A DNA stretch of 64,000 nucleotides from Botryosphaeria dothidea (taxonomy: Eukaryota > Ascomycota > Dothideomycetes > Botryosphaeriales > Botryosphaeriaceae). The translations under genes were made by a program, and so were the position numbers. Each line of letters opens with the position of its first letter. Positions within the stretch are counted from its first letter, which is position 1. Of this stretch, positions 19,486 through 30,015 are shown in pieces. The stretch lies in the NCBI GenBank assembly GCA_011503125.2, contig WWBZ02000008.1:248001-312000 (forward strand), in the 5' to 3' direction. The notes under the pieces were generated by a model. It was not told where the DNA came from. It saw only the letters and a program-made list of their open reading frames with translations, and did not search any database.

Positions 19486-20868
19486 TCACCCGGACAGCGC
19501 GTCCCCCCGCACATCGACCACGTCCTGAATCTTCCCCGTGCGCGCATTGACCCTGAGCGCCTCCATCCCCACAAACCTGACCTCCACCGCGTTGATGCAC
19601 CCCCTCCTCACCTCCTCCGCAAACATCGGCCGCCGCGCGTCCAGCTCCCGCGCAACCGCCGCCGCCGCGCCCGCCGGATCGCACGGCCGATGCGCCACGA
19701 GCACCGTCAGCAAGTCCTTCGCATCGCGCCGCCCGACGACGGCCTGCAGCGCGCCGATCGCCGCGTCGCCGCCCAGCGCGGCCGCGACGATGCCCCGCAG
19801 GTGCGCAAAGTCGAGCGACACGGGGCCGAGCCGGAGGGAAGCGCTGCCATCCCGCCCGAGCACGCGGAACAGGCGCCGCTCGCGGTCGAGCCACTCGGCG
19901 CGGTCGCCGCTCGGGTAGCGCACGACGGGCATGAGGCGGCGCTCGAGGTTCGTGACGACGAGCGCGCCCGCGACGCCCGGCCGCATGATGGCGGCGCCGT
20001 CGGGCGCGACGATCTCGACGCGGAGCCGGGGCGCGTTGGCCTCGTGGACGCGCGGGTCCGGGTGCTGGCCCCGGTCCGTGGCGCGGACGGGCAGCCCGAT
20101 GACGCCGCTGTCCATCGAGCCGTACACGAGGCTCGTGACGGCCGCGCGGGGGAAGCGGGCGCGCAGCAGCGCCGTCTGGTCGGCGTACAGCGCCTCGCCG
20201 GAGAAGAGCAGCAGTCGCACGGAGGGCAGCGTCGCGTCCCAGCGCTGCAAGGCCTCGGCCATCTTGCACATGGTGGTGACGGTGGCGAGCACGACGGTGG
20301 CCGCGAACTCGGCGATGTAGCCGACCATGGCGTCGACGGCGATGTGCCCCGCGACGGGGATCTGGATGGCGCCGGCCGGGTGGTGGTGCAGCGAGAGGAC
20401 GTGCAGCAGGAAGCTGCCGTACAGGTCGCCCGCGTAGAAGAGGTTGGCGACGCGGTCGCCGCGCCCGACGCCGCAGCGCTCGAGGCAGTGCGCCAGCTGC
20501 TTGGCCACGCTGTCCAGCTCCGCGTGGCTGTAGAACGTCACTTTCGGGTTGTTCGTCGTTCCTGTGCCCGGCAGCGTCTCAGTTCACGCAGCTCGTTGCG
20601 GCGTCATGCTTGGTCGACGGAACGTACCTCCCGTTTTGAAGATGATGCCATCTTTCTGCTCCGTCGTGACCACTTTGCTGTCGAGGCAGCTGTTCGCCTC
20701 CCAGAACGCCGTGTGGTCGACGATCGAGAAGTCCTCCAGGCGCTCCGCTGTCTCGGGTACGTCTTTCCAGAACTCCCTGTAGAATGGCGAATTTTGTCGA
20801 ACATAATGAACGAGCTCCGAGAGCGCGAGGTCGGCTGGATCTGAGAGGCTTCCCATGGTGTTTGGCAT
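19486..20868 (-). CDS. PaaK-like AMP-forming CoA ligase (ANL superfamily)
   Basis: Two exons (20868-20628, 20561-19486) give 438 residues. The intron splits the P-loop-like adenylation motif, so that IIFKTGG joins TTNNPKVTFYS, equivalent to the TSGTTGxPK motif of phenylacetate-CoA ligases. The N-terminal LVHYVRQNSPFYREFWKD is typical of the PaaK branch. Further on come VRLLLFSGEAL, SLVYGSMDSGVIG (adenine-binding region), VVRYPSGDRAEW (the TGD aspartate), and the C-terminal NARTGKIQDVVD. The product should activate a carboxylic acid, perhaps aromatic, as acyl-AMP and then thioester. PaaK and the phenazine-pathway protein EhpF are the nearest named relatives I can suggest. The gene is GC-rich compared with its neighbours. 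An ATG four codons further in is an alternative start. Confidence 0.82.
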
Positions 20869-21682
20869 ACCGTATCGGCAGGGACGGACAGTAATGGTCT
20901 GAGGGGTTTGGAGCGAAAATATAGCAAGCTTGGCTTCTTCGAAATGGTGGTCCTCTTAAATACAGACCCCAAAAAAGCAAGAATCACAAGTTCCAAGCCG
21001 GCCTGCCCAGATAGTCCCGCATCGCGTCATAGGTTGCGCTTGAACGCGTATTCGAGTCTAAATTAAACTTACCGATCAAGCTCAGGCAGCGTAACTTTAA
21101 ATCGAACAGGTCGTATACGAACACGACAGATACTATTACCTTATCTAGAGTCTACTATATATAGTAATATTATTAGCGACGCCGTAGAGTTTCCCTTATA
21201 GCTTTTTAGGAATCAGCTGGTGGTAGAAAACTGGTTGGACCACGTAATTCTGAGCCTTGGGAGTTAAAGGGAGAAATTGACTCTGAGGATCATCTGGAAA
21301 AGACAGAGATAAGCGTCTATGAAACATAAAAATACGCAGTAGTGAAGCTAAGGAGCTGAAACTGTTTGAGAATGCTGGTACAACCGGATGGAACAAGCAT
21401 CGGTGTTTGGCGCTTTCTGGCTCGCAGGTCGAGCTGGGAACCCACCAGAATTTATAAATCTAACCGACATCTTTGTTCATGACTACGCCGTCCAGGCGAC
21501 CGGAACGAAGGACTTGCATAGCGACTGATAAAAGGGGTTCCCACGCTATGGTAGATCGGCTACGGTTCAATTATTTCTCTTCATCTACAAGGAATTGCAG
21601 CATGGAAAAAAAAAAAAGAAATATGCTCGGAACATCGGCTGCAGTCTTGGTGCGCGCGCTCATGTGATTCGCGTGCCTATCA
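20869..21682. other. intergenic region with TA-rich island
   Basis: No supported gene. About 21060-21200 is TA-rich (CTACTATATATAGTAATATTA) and resembles RIP-affected DNA. An A12 tract lies near 21606-21617. Confidence 0.45.
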
Positions 21683-23091
21683 TCAAGTTTGAAGCCTGAG
21701 CCCCTTGACCTTCGGCACCAGCGCCTTCTTTAGCTTTGTGAGTTCCCCCGCCGTTTCCTGTCCTCCAGCGTCATCGCCAGGGCCAATTTTCATCAGCCAC
21801 TGTGTAGAGAAGGAAGATGATGGAGGAAGGGTGGAACGCGGAGCAGCCTGTTCGACTCGCAGTACAGCCTTGTACTGAACACAGTAGCCTTCCATTGATA
21901 TAACCATCCGATTCGTAATGGTATCTGCCGTTCTCCGCAAATGATTGAACGCCTCTTCCACATGCTTCGCCTTTTCAGAAAGAGAACCACCTTTGCGTGA
22001 AGATAATAAAGGTCAACATCACGTGTACGCTTAAAGGAGTCGTGATGATCTTCCAGAAGCACTAGAAAGGGTGCCGGCGTACGTATCTTCTCCCCACTGG
22101 ATCTTGGGGCGTCTGTTGACTTTAGTTGGACTTGGTGCGAGTAACCAGCGATGAGTCCTCTGCATGTTTTCCGGGCCGTCCGATCTTGGACATTTCCCCC
22201 CTCTGGTATCCTAAGCCCGCACATGAATGCTGGTAAGTAGTATATTCCGCCACTTGAATCAGACACGACGACATAATGCCTGACTTATCGTCTGTTTTCT
22301 CCGGAGAACAACGTGTGGTAGCGCCGATACCAGCTCAATCTCCACAAAGCTCGCGGTAACTTGGGGACGTACTTCGTGAGTCTAAAGTAAGTGCTCTGAT
22401 CGACCATGCCATTCCTCCGTAGCTCATCCACCCTAACAAATTCACGAGAGTCTCTATTACTGCCATCCACGACATTCACTTGCACACTGTCAGCAGCCCC
22501 CACTCCATCTTTTGCTACCTCAAAGCGGATTTTAGCCATCACATCTTCTGGCATGCTCATCGACACGACCAAGCTCCAGCTCTCGACTGAGAGTTCACCT
22601 ACCCATCCCGTCCAAGACCAACTTGGAAACACCTTTCTCCTTGGACTCTCTTGCTCCAAACACGGACCCCATACGTAGCTCAGGGCTGCGTAGGCGAGTT
22701 GGCGCGCCGGAGCAGGGATGATAAAGCGGTGCATGCAGTCGATGATACGGAACGAAGGGAGACGGCGAGGGGCGGCGGTGGGCACCGGTTGCGGTGGTGA
22801 CTCTGGCAGTGGTGAAGCCAGCCGCGGAGGATTTCGAAGGGTATTGTTGCCGGAGCGAGGCGGCGACAGCAGATGGCGGCTTTTCTTTGGCTGGGGGGAT
22901 GGAGTAGTTGGGGCGAGGTGATCGTCTTCGATGCATCCTTCGGAATACTGGTCGGGGGTTGAGGTCTGCGTCTTACATGTGTCTAGTCTTTCTGAACGCA
23001 AGTTGTACCGGACGTTCAGGAAACGTAAACGCTTTAAGAAAACCAGTCGATAATTACTCGAGAAGGATTGCCCTTTTGTCATACGGCGCAT
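21683..23091 (-). pseudogene. HET-domain gene with a large internal deletion, a nonsense codon and a frameshift
   Basis: The minus strand encodes a proline-rich leader, then the start of a heterokaryon-incompatibility (HET) domain (LPSFRIIDCMHRFIIPAP, QLAYAALSYVWGP). It passes within about ten residues to the far C-terminal signature of the same family, RKVFPSWSWTGWVGELS. About 250-300 residues that normally lie between are missing. An in-frame TAA at 22287-22285 interrupts GENRR and VRHYVVVSDSSGG, with protein-like sequence continuing in the same frame. A frame change near 21980 is needed to reach the last segment (HVEEAFNHLRRTADTITNR). HET proteins trigger cell death on fusion of unlike hyphae; this copy is almost certainly dead. 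Confidence 0.75.
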
Positions 23092-23358
23092 TCAACTCTT
23101 GCTGAGACTCTTGGACGCGACAGAGTAAGAAAGTGCGGCGGAAGCTGCAGGCAGAAGAGCAAGGCTGAGACAATCAAGAAACCAAGTCGCGCATGTGATT
23201 GCCGTTCCAAACTAATCAGCAAAGCACACGAAACTACCCCGCAGCTAACATCTCAGCCGCAGCGGTAATGCTCATTCCAGCATCGGGGCTGATGGAATCG
23301 AGCTACCATGGAAGACAATGGGCATGATTAAGTCACAGGATTTGGCAGACAACTCAAA

Positions 23359-24659
23359 TCACCCGTGCTGGTGCCCGCAATGCCCCGATGCGCACGCCCG
23401 CAGGACCTTGTAGAACTCAATGGCCTCGTTTGCCGTGCCCGTTGGACCCCACCGCCACCCCTGCTCTGGTGCCTGAGTACCTAAGTCTTTCCAAGCCGAC
23501 GAAGCGCGCGTCCCCTTCAGACGTTTCAGTGATGGTTCCCTGTCATCTTCCGCCGGTGCGCGGCGTTTCGTTGCCGCTGAGGGCATACAGTGTGGCTTGG
23601 AATCGGCAATGATGACTGGGCGTGCTGGAGGGGAGTCTGTGGGCCCGCGGTTGTCGCTGCGAGGCAGAAAGAAGGGCGGGGTTGGTACATGGTCGCGCAC
23701 CGACGGTGCCCGCTGCCGCAAAACACTCTGAGGTGCTGGATCTGTCTGTCTGAGGCCAGTGCCCCCGGTTTCGTCGCGATTGGGCGGCTGGTTCGGGCCC
23801 TGCGGCGTGCCGGTATGAGGCGATTTCTCAGCATTGTGGCCCGGTGTGTTTTCTTGGTCCTCTGGGCTCTGGACCTGGTAGCTAGCGTCCGTTTCCTCGT
23901 ACAGCATGCGCAAGCTCATGAGCTCCTTCTTCTTGTTTAGAAGCAGTCCAGAAATGATGGGCGAGGAGATGACGGCAAAAGTTCTTTTCAGAGCAGCCAT
24001 GGAGTCTCCGTGCCAGGGAGCGGGACGAGTGACTTGTCCCAGCCGCGGTCCAGGTCCGATGAATAACGGCTCGGTGGGGAAGTAGTCGCGCAGGGTATAG
24101 CGCTCGTGTATGCCTCCGACGGAATCCTCTTCGATCAGGCCCGCGTCTCTCTGGTATCGACGATAATCCGCCGCAGTCGGCGAGATCCTTGCGACAGGAG
24201 CTCCTGTGAGACGATGCTTCTCTCTTCTGCGCTGAGCGTCATGTTCCTCATGCGGTCGAATATAGTCAAGGTCGGCAGGAAGGAAGACAAAACCGGGGTC
24301 GTTGTGGTCGTGGAAATTGCTACAGCAGAGCGGACAGAGGGAGAGGGCATTTTGGAGGTCGGAAAGCGAGTAGATATTCAGAAGACCGGCGGCTTTGTGC
24401 GCGTCAAACTGCAAGGTGAGCGTGGGCAGAGCAAGAGGGCCAGATGGGTGGGTACGTGGTAATCACGCGTCGTGATGACATGGGTTGCATCTGCAGGCGA
24501 TGCGCCACAATGCCAACAGGCAGCGATGCCGTAGATTTCGACGAGACGATTTCCGGTGGCCGTGGAGATGGCAGAGTCGCAGGAGCTGGAGGGCGCGGTG
24601 GTCGGGCGCTTGCGCTTGTGATCAGAGGTGCAGGTGGGAGCGGTCGACGGCCGAGACAT
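23359..24659 (-). CDS. HNH-nuclease-like domain protein
   Basis: Two exons (24659-24456, 24408-23359; intron 47 nt) give 417 residues. Residues ~45-110 resemble the HNH-like module found in many fungal proteins: ACWHCGAS, ATHVI (first His), FDAHKAAGLLNIYSLSDLQNALSLCPLCCSNFHDHNDPGFVFLP, with Cys pairs and the central Asn-His. The rest is Pro/Ser/Arg-rich and of low complexity, with a short helical piece (SGLLLNKKKELMSLRMLYEE). Nuclease activity is plausible from the fold but unproven. The flanks are a dead HET gene and a multi-TM gene. Confidence 0.65.
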
Positions 24660-25619
24660 TGAGGCGGAGCTCGAGCTGACAGGCGCAGATTGACGGAGAT
24701 GTCACGGCGACGAAGGGGGAGCGTCGGTGACAGACAAAAGGCGGAGGAAGAGGGACAGGGAGAGGCTGCAATGACGGAATGGCCCGATATCGATTGCTTA
24801 TCGATGACGACCCATGCTCCACCCAGTCACGTTCCGGAGTTTGAGGGCCCCAAAAGCCGACTCCCTACCAATGCTTCTCTGTTACATGAATGCGTGATCA
24901 GGAGATATCTCCTGAGCACTCAGGCTCGGCCTTGTCCGCTTGAACTGACAGGAGATTAGGCAACAAGTCGTGTGTCACAACAAAGCCTGCAGTGCCACAG
25001 GAGAGTCAGCTACTGAATCCCTCTCTTGTAGTACCTTCTTTCCGCCCTCGCATTCCACACCTCTCACGCGACCTGCATGTCACACCTCGCCTTAAGCTTG
25101 CGCCTAGTTTCTGGGCTGGCATTGCAGTGAGGCAAGGAGATACCTGCCACTGTCGCCGTTGGCGTGCAAAGTGCAGGGCAGAACAGGGTGGAGACCTGAT
25201 CGCTCTCAAATGTCGTATGACTTCTGTCGGGCGTGCGTCAGCAGCTCGGCATTTTCCTGAATTCCTTGGAGAATGCAGCACACTTAAAGCGGTGGTTGCA
25301 CAGTGCAGCAATGACTGGACCAAGGCAGCGCGACCAAAGAACGAACAGGCATGGAAACTGCCTGAGAATGCAAAGCCCTCCGTTGGCACTGATCCATTTC
25401 TACGGTTACCTTGCGTTAAGATTATGCCCAACCTTACCAAAGAAATCATAAGTGCGGAAAGCAGTGTAACGAGAGTATTGCTATGTATTTCTATATAACC
25501 GGTGCCGACGCATACCATTGTCGCTGTTTTTACGGTTTGAGCCAATTCCACAAGGAGCACTAAACCACGGACAGCTCTTAATTCATTTCCACCTTTCCTC
25601 TGCCTTGGCACCAACCGCT
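24660..25619. other. intergenic region
   Basis: Divergent promoter region between the HNH-like gene and the multi-TM gene. The longest open frame on the plus strand (24992-25498) is protein-like only in patches and matches nothing I recognise. Confidence 0.45.
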
Positions 25620-26945
25620 ATGGCTGCCACAGACGGTTTTGTTATCTCTGACGAACCTTGGATCTTCGCTAACGAAAAATGTGATGTGGATGTAGATATT
25701 GCTGGATACGGGGTGAGGTAGTCCGAGATCCTAAGAGTAGTGACCGTTTTTTCTTTGTTTTGACATGCCCATCGATCAGGTCATTACAGCCTTCACGGTC
25801 GCCGCTGTCACAACAACTTTTGCATCAATATGCGCCGCCATCCTCGACATGACCATCCCTGGCAGTCCTCATGCAATGTTCTTCCCGTCAATGCATAGGT
25901 CAATGATCAAAATCTTCGGGAAATGTGATGAAGAGAAATACAAATCTCGAAGAAAGTTGCTTAACGGCCTGATTCTTTCGCTGACGGATCAACAATTGTT
26001 CACTGGATATGCTCTCCTTGTTAGTGGCTATATCAGGATGAGCCATCATAGCTTGTGGAGTAAAGACTACCTGACGTTGTCGGGATTCGCACGGCTAAGG
26101 GAAGCCCATTTCCATCTTGTCGCCTACCTCAGCTGCCTCTCCAGTAGTTCCCACCTCTCCTGCATGATCGCCCTAAAAGGCTACTTTCAGAACCACTATA
26201 AGGTCTGGAAAGGCCGTTTTACATTGACTACAATCTCCTACCTTTTCTTGGCCTACACGCTTGCCTTTTCATGGGCGTTCCCTTTCGCGAACAATATTCG
26301 CAAACATGTTCACACACATTCTCTGGACGACGGCTACAATGAAACTCAATATCGCGAGGACATGCTAAACAAGCACACAAAGCCAGTCCCGGAAGCAGAC
26401 TTGGTTTTCACAGTTATTTTCGCACTCCTTATCATTTACTACCCATTCTACATCTGCTTTTACAGTTACAGCATCACAGAGAGCGAGAACATAAAGCTGC
26501 AGAATACGAGGAGGAAAATTTTTGCCTTTTTTTTAAGAGCATGACTGTGGCATTCGTCTTTCAAATCATTGATTTTATCTATTCCCTAGTGTACGTTTGG
26601 GCGCAAAAGACAAGAAAAGACCCAACGGCAAGGCACTGCGACTTGGATGCTCCAGAAGAGTGGGGTTTTGGGCAGATACTCCCATTGTTACTACTTGTAC
26701 AGCCTGTAATGTCCACATGGGGCTTATATCAAGGTATATCATCCGCCCAGATGATGTTCTCGTGCACGCTCGAAAATCTGACAAGTTACATAGAGATAAA
26801 GGACGACGAAAGCTCCGTGCTTTCTAAAATCCTCTCCCATAATCCTGCACTATTATCAAATATGCATAATACCGAGGTAGAGGCGACGACAATTGCTTCG
26901 CCGTATACGGAGGACGGAGTGGAAATGGTTAGTCGCAATCGTTGA
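25620..26945 (+). CDS. fungal multi-transmembrane protein, frame interrupted at a T8 tract
   Basis: Exon 1 (25620-25712) ends in DVDVDIAGYG and is joined through a 67-nt intron to exon 2 at 25780. The protein has about seven hydrophobic segments, among them VITAFTVAAVTTTFASICAAIL, LFTGYALLVSGYI, LVAYLSCLSSSSHLSCMIAL, YLFLAYTLAFSWAFPFA and VIFALLIIYYPFYICFY. It shows the ILSLTDQQL...GYALLVSGY motif of a widespread uncharacterised fungal membrane family. At 26527-26534 a run of eight T puts the frame onto TGA (26542-26544). One more T would continue directly into a protein-like frame (MTVAFVFQIIDFIYSL...) ending at 26945. So either the gene is frameshifted or the homopolymer was miscounted. Confidence 0.6.
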
Positions 26946-27396
26946 TGTAAGCACTCAGAACCTAAATCGAGACCAGTCGTGTTAAAATCACAATGATCTT
27001 ACCGCTCGAAAACTACAATATCTAATTAAGGCTAGGGCTCAGGATCTTTCCGTTTTTCGAATAGCAAATCTCAGGCAATGGCGCTCTACATCAGGGGAAC
27101 TTTGTTCAATGCGACACTGGGGAATATTTGTTTCAGCCCATTGGCCTTAATTCAGACCTATCTTTCACAAAGATGCAAATCAATAGGAAAGAGATTGAGT
27201 TTAGGAATATCAGAAATCGAGCTTTGAAAATCGCCAAGGAGCCCACGGGTTTGTGTAACACAGTCGTCACCAGCCTTTGGGGCTTCATTGTTCCGCAAAG
27301 CCGCGTGGTACGGGCGTCTTTTCAAACGGAAAGCTTTGCCAATCGACTCGCCCAACACACTCCCACAGGATTGATCCATCCAGCACGCCCGAGAAC
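26946..27396. other. intergenic region
   Basis: AT-richer stretch between two same-strand genes. No gene is visible. Confidence 0.5.
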
Positions 27397-28348
27397 ATGG
27401 ACGACCGATCGACCCCGCCCGAAATCCAAGAAATTTGCGACCCTTATGGCGACCTTGACCTCGTCGCTCCTGTGATGACGGCCGGTGCGGAGCTCAACAA
27501 ACGCTTCAAAGTCTCGTCCAAAACCATGAGCCGTGTCCGCCGGGCTTGGGGCAAGGTGTTGGATCTGGATGGCCCCTTCGTAGAAGCGCGCATGGTCGGC
27601 CAAGGCGAGCTTTCTCTTCCGGAAGACGACGCGGCGCCGTTGGCCATACTGCTGCACATAGCGCACCTGAACTTCGACAGGGTTCCGCAGGAGGTATCGT
27701 TCGAGGAGCTCTTGGCCCTTGCTGTCTTGACGGACAAGTACGACGCAACCAGGCTTGTGCAACCGTGGATCCAGTCTTGGGTTGCTGGTCTGGAGCACTT
27801 GCTTTCCTCCAGAGGTTATTGGTACGCTGTTCTGCCGTATGTTAAAGAAATTTCTTACTCACACAAAGCTAGATAGCATTGTTGATGCTCGGGAGCAAGC
27901 GATCAGAGGCTTTTTTGATGCCTGTCATTCTCACGCCCAAACGCTCAGCTCGGAAGACACCTCGACAAGCGTGTGCGGCAACGATGCCGATGAAACGTAC
28001 AGCGGCACAAAGTGCGACCTTCTCGCGTTTGGTTCAATCACATCCGTTCTTTACCGTCTTGGCCTTGGCGTGGACACGGTTTGGACACCCGATATCAGCT
28101 GGAGCGTCAGCAGGCTCCATGAGTGTTTGGTCGACATCAAAGTATACACGCTTCAAAACGTGTTCTGTCCCATAGTGTGCGGAAACCTATCGATGGACGG
28201 TAAGTTGAGGGCGTCCATCAAAGATGTGTTCGAGGGAATGGCGTATCCGCTCAACGATTGGCACCTTCGCCATGTCGACCGGCAGGCAGCAAAACTTAGC
28301 GTGGTTAAGGCGGCGGGACATGGAAGAAAGCGCAAAGCTGAGTCATGA
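27397..28348 (+). CDS. BTB/POZ domain protein
   Basis: Two exons, most likely 27397-27814 and 27873-28348, give 297 residues; 27821/27877 is an alternative pair that also keeps the frame. The N-terminal region follows the fungal BTB pattern: ICDPYGDLDLVAP, KRFKVSSKTMSRVRRAWGKVL, GELSLPEDDAAPLAILLHIAHL, LLALAVLTDKYDATRLVQPWI. The C-terminal part (KCDLLAFGSITSVLYRLGL, LVDIKVYTLQ, LRASIKDVFEGMAYPL) is typical of the same proteins. BTB domains mediate protein-protein contacts, often as cullin-3 adaptors; the partner is unknown. The segment between the BTB domain and DSIVDAREQAI is shorter than I expect, so the intron could hide a lost exon. Confidence 0.75.
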
Positions 28349-30015
28349 CAATTTCCCGGTTTCTGCTCTGGACTGTGAGGTACGAGTCATCATATCAGGA
28401 AGGTGCTGCTTTGAGGGACCTGACCGCAGTTTGGGGCCGAGAAATCGTGCCAGGATTCGATTGCGCTTCACAATTTCGTGTAGTCGGACTGAAACTAAGC
28501 TCTTGGGAAGCATAGGAATGACTTGAATAGCAGAGACAGATGCATCCGTCATTTTCCAAGCGGTGCTGTAAGCGAGAGGGTGAGGGCGGAAGCACAGGAT
28601 GAAATTCAGGAATACAACCACGTTGCCAACATGCAAAGAATGTGCGTCTGCGAGTCGAGATCAATGGCAAGGGACAAAGATGCGGTACTACGTCTCTTCG
28701 AGGAAGTTTGCAGTCAAATTTCGATGCATCGCTCTGATGCTGGAGACTGCTCGCTGCGTGTTTCGAGCGACCTGGGGCGTCGTGCGTATGCGTGCCAGAA
28801 TGCGTTGCTCTTCGGTTACCAATTGAGTAGATTGATCTACAAGACTAGTAGGGAAATCGAATGGGGTGCAAGGATGGGTCCGTCGTGGGCAGTCAGTGCG
28901 CAAGCCACCGTCGTCCATTTTCAGCCGAGCAGACTTCCATTTACTGTTGGATCCCGAGGCACCGTGGCTCGTGAGCTCTCGGTAAATTGATTCCCATCAG
29001 CCTGATGATCACGAGAGACATACCATTGCCGGTGCCGCTTTCGACTCCACGAGCTGATCAGCGATCCCGCCAGCAATGACTTCGTAGACCGCCTCGTTAT
29101 CTTCTTTTTCTCTCACCTGCCTCGTTGGTGTATTTCGCAGACGATGTCTCAGTCCTGGGGAGATGGTGATGACGTGGCGTGGTACCAACCGGCAAATCTC
29201 TCCGGGTTCGAAGAGAGGACAAACATGCGGCGCAGCGGATGGGAGAGGGCCGAGGAGGTAGAGTGGGAGTGAAGTGCAGATCCCCCGAGTCAGGGTCGGT
29301 CCGTCCGGCTGCTCCCGCCCTCGCACGCAGCCACCGATCGGTGCTGCGGGACGAATCGGGTCCATTCCGGAGGCCGGCCGTTGCGATCTGCTTTTGAAAA
29401 CAGCAGTGGGGTCTCGTATGGCAGCTGTGATGGGCTATACTTGCACCAGCAGACGGCAGAGTGCGGACCCGCCAGCTGCGCCGCAGATTCCCCACGCTCT
29501 TGCCCATGTGGCCCGGGAACCTGGCTCAGTCAAACACTTCCCTGTGAATAGACATGATGTTGGGCAACCGTCTTTTCACACCAACATCTCCCTCGGATTC
29601 TGCTTTCAGTGTCTCTGACGCCGTCGACGAAGAACAAGTCCTGGCATGCCGAATTCAGCGCTCAATTGATTGTCAATCACGAAACATGACGCGTTTACTC
29701 CACTGTGCGAAGATCTGGCAGTCTTCACGGAGTCTGGACCGGCCGTCGAAACATGGGACGAGGCGAGCGCTGGGGCCGGCTCGGCTGTTGAGTCGCCATT
29801 TCGGGGGCCGGCAGTCGAATGTGTGTGTGATCGTCCGGCCGCCTCGCTGAAAAGGATCGTGTAGCCGCCGACTGACTTCGTCGTATCATGCACCGGTGGG
29901 CCGGTGGCTGGGCCTGCGCAAGACCTGTCGCACGACTCCGAGCCCTCCAGCACCTCCGCCCGGATGGATCCTCACACATTTGTACACCGCAACATCCGCC
30001 TCGCCAGCTGTCGCC
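28349..30015. other. long intergenic region
   Basis: Open frames exist on both strands (for example 28523-28990 plus and 29009-29365 minus), but none carries a motif I recognise and they overlap each other in ways typical of chance. Two stretches look faintly protein-like and may be relics. Confidence 0.4.

Noticed and set aside
19690..20844. Long open frame opposite the CoA ligase
   Set aside because: It is an antisense shadow created by the very high GC of the ligase gene; its translation is Arg/Gly/Asp-rich noise.
28523..28990. 155-codon plus-strand frame
   Set aside because: No motif, no start context, and its composition does not differ from chance frames nearby.
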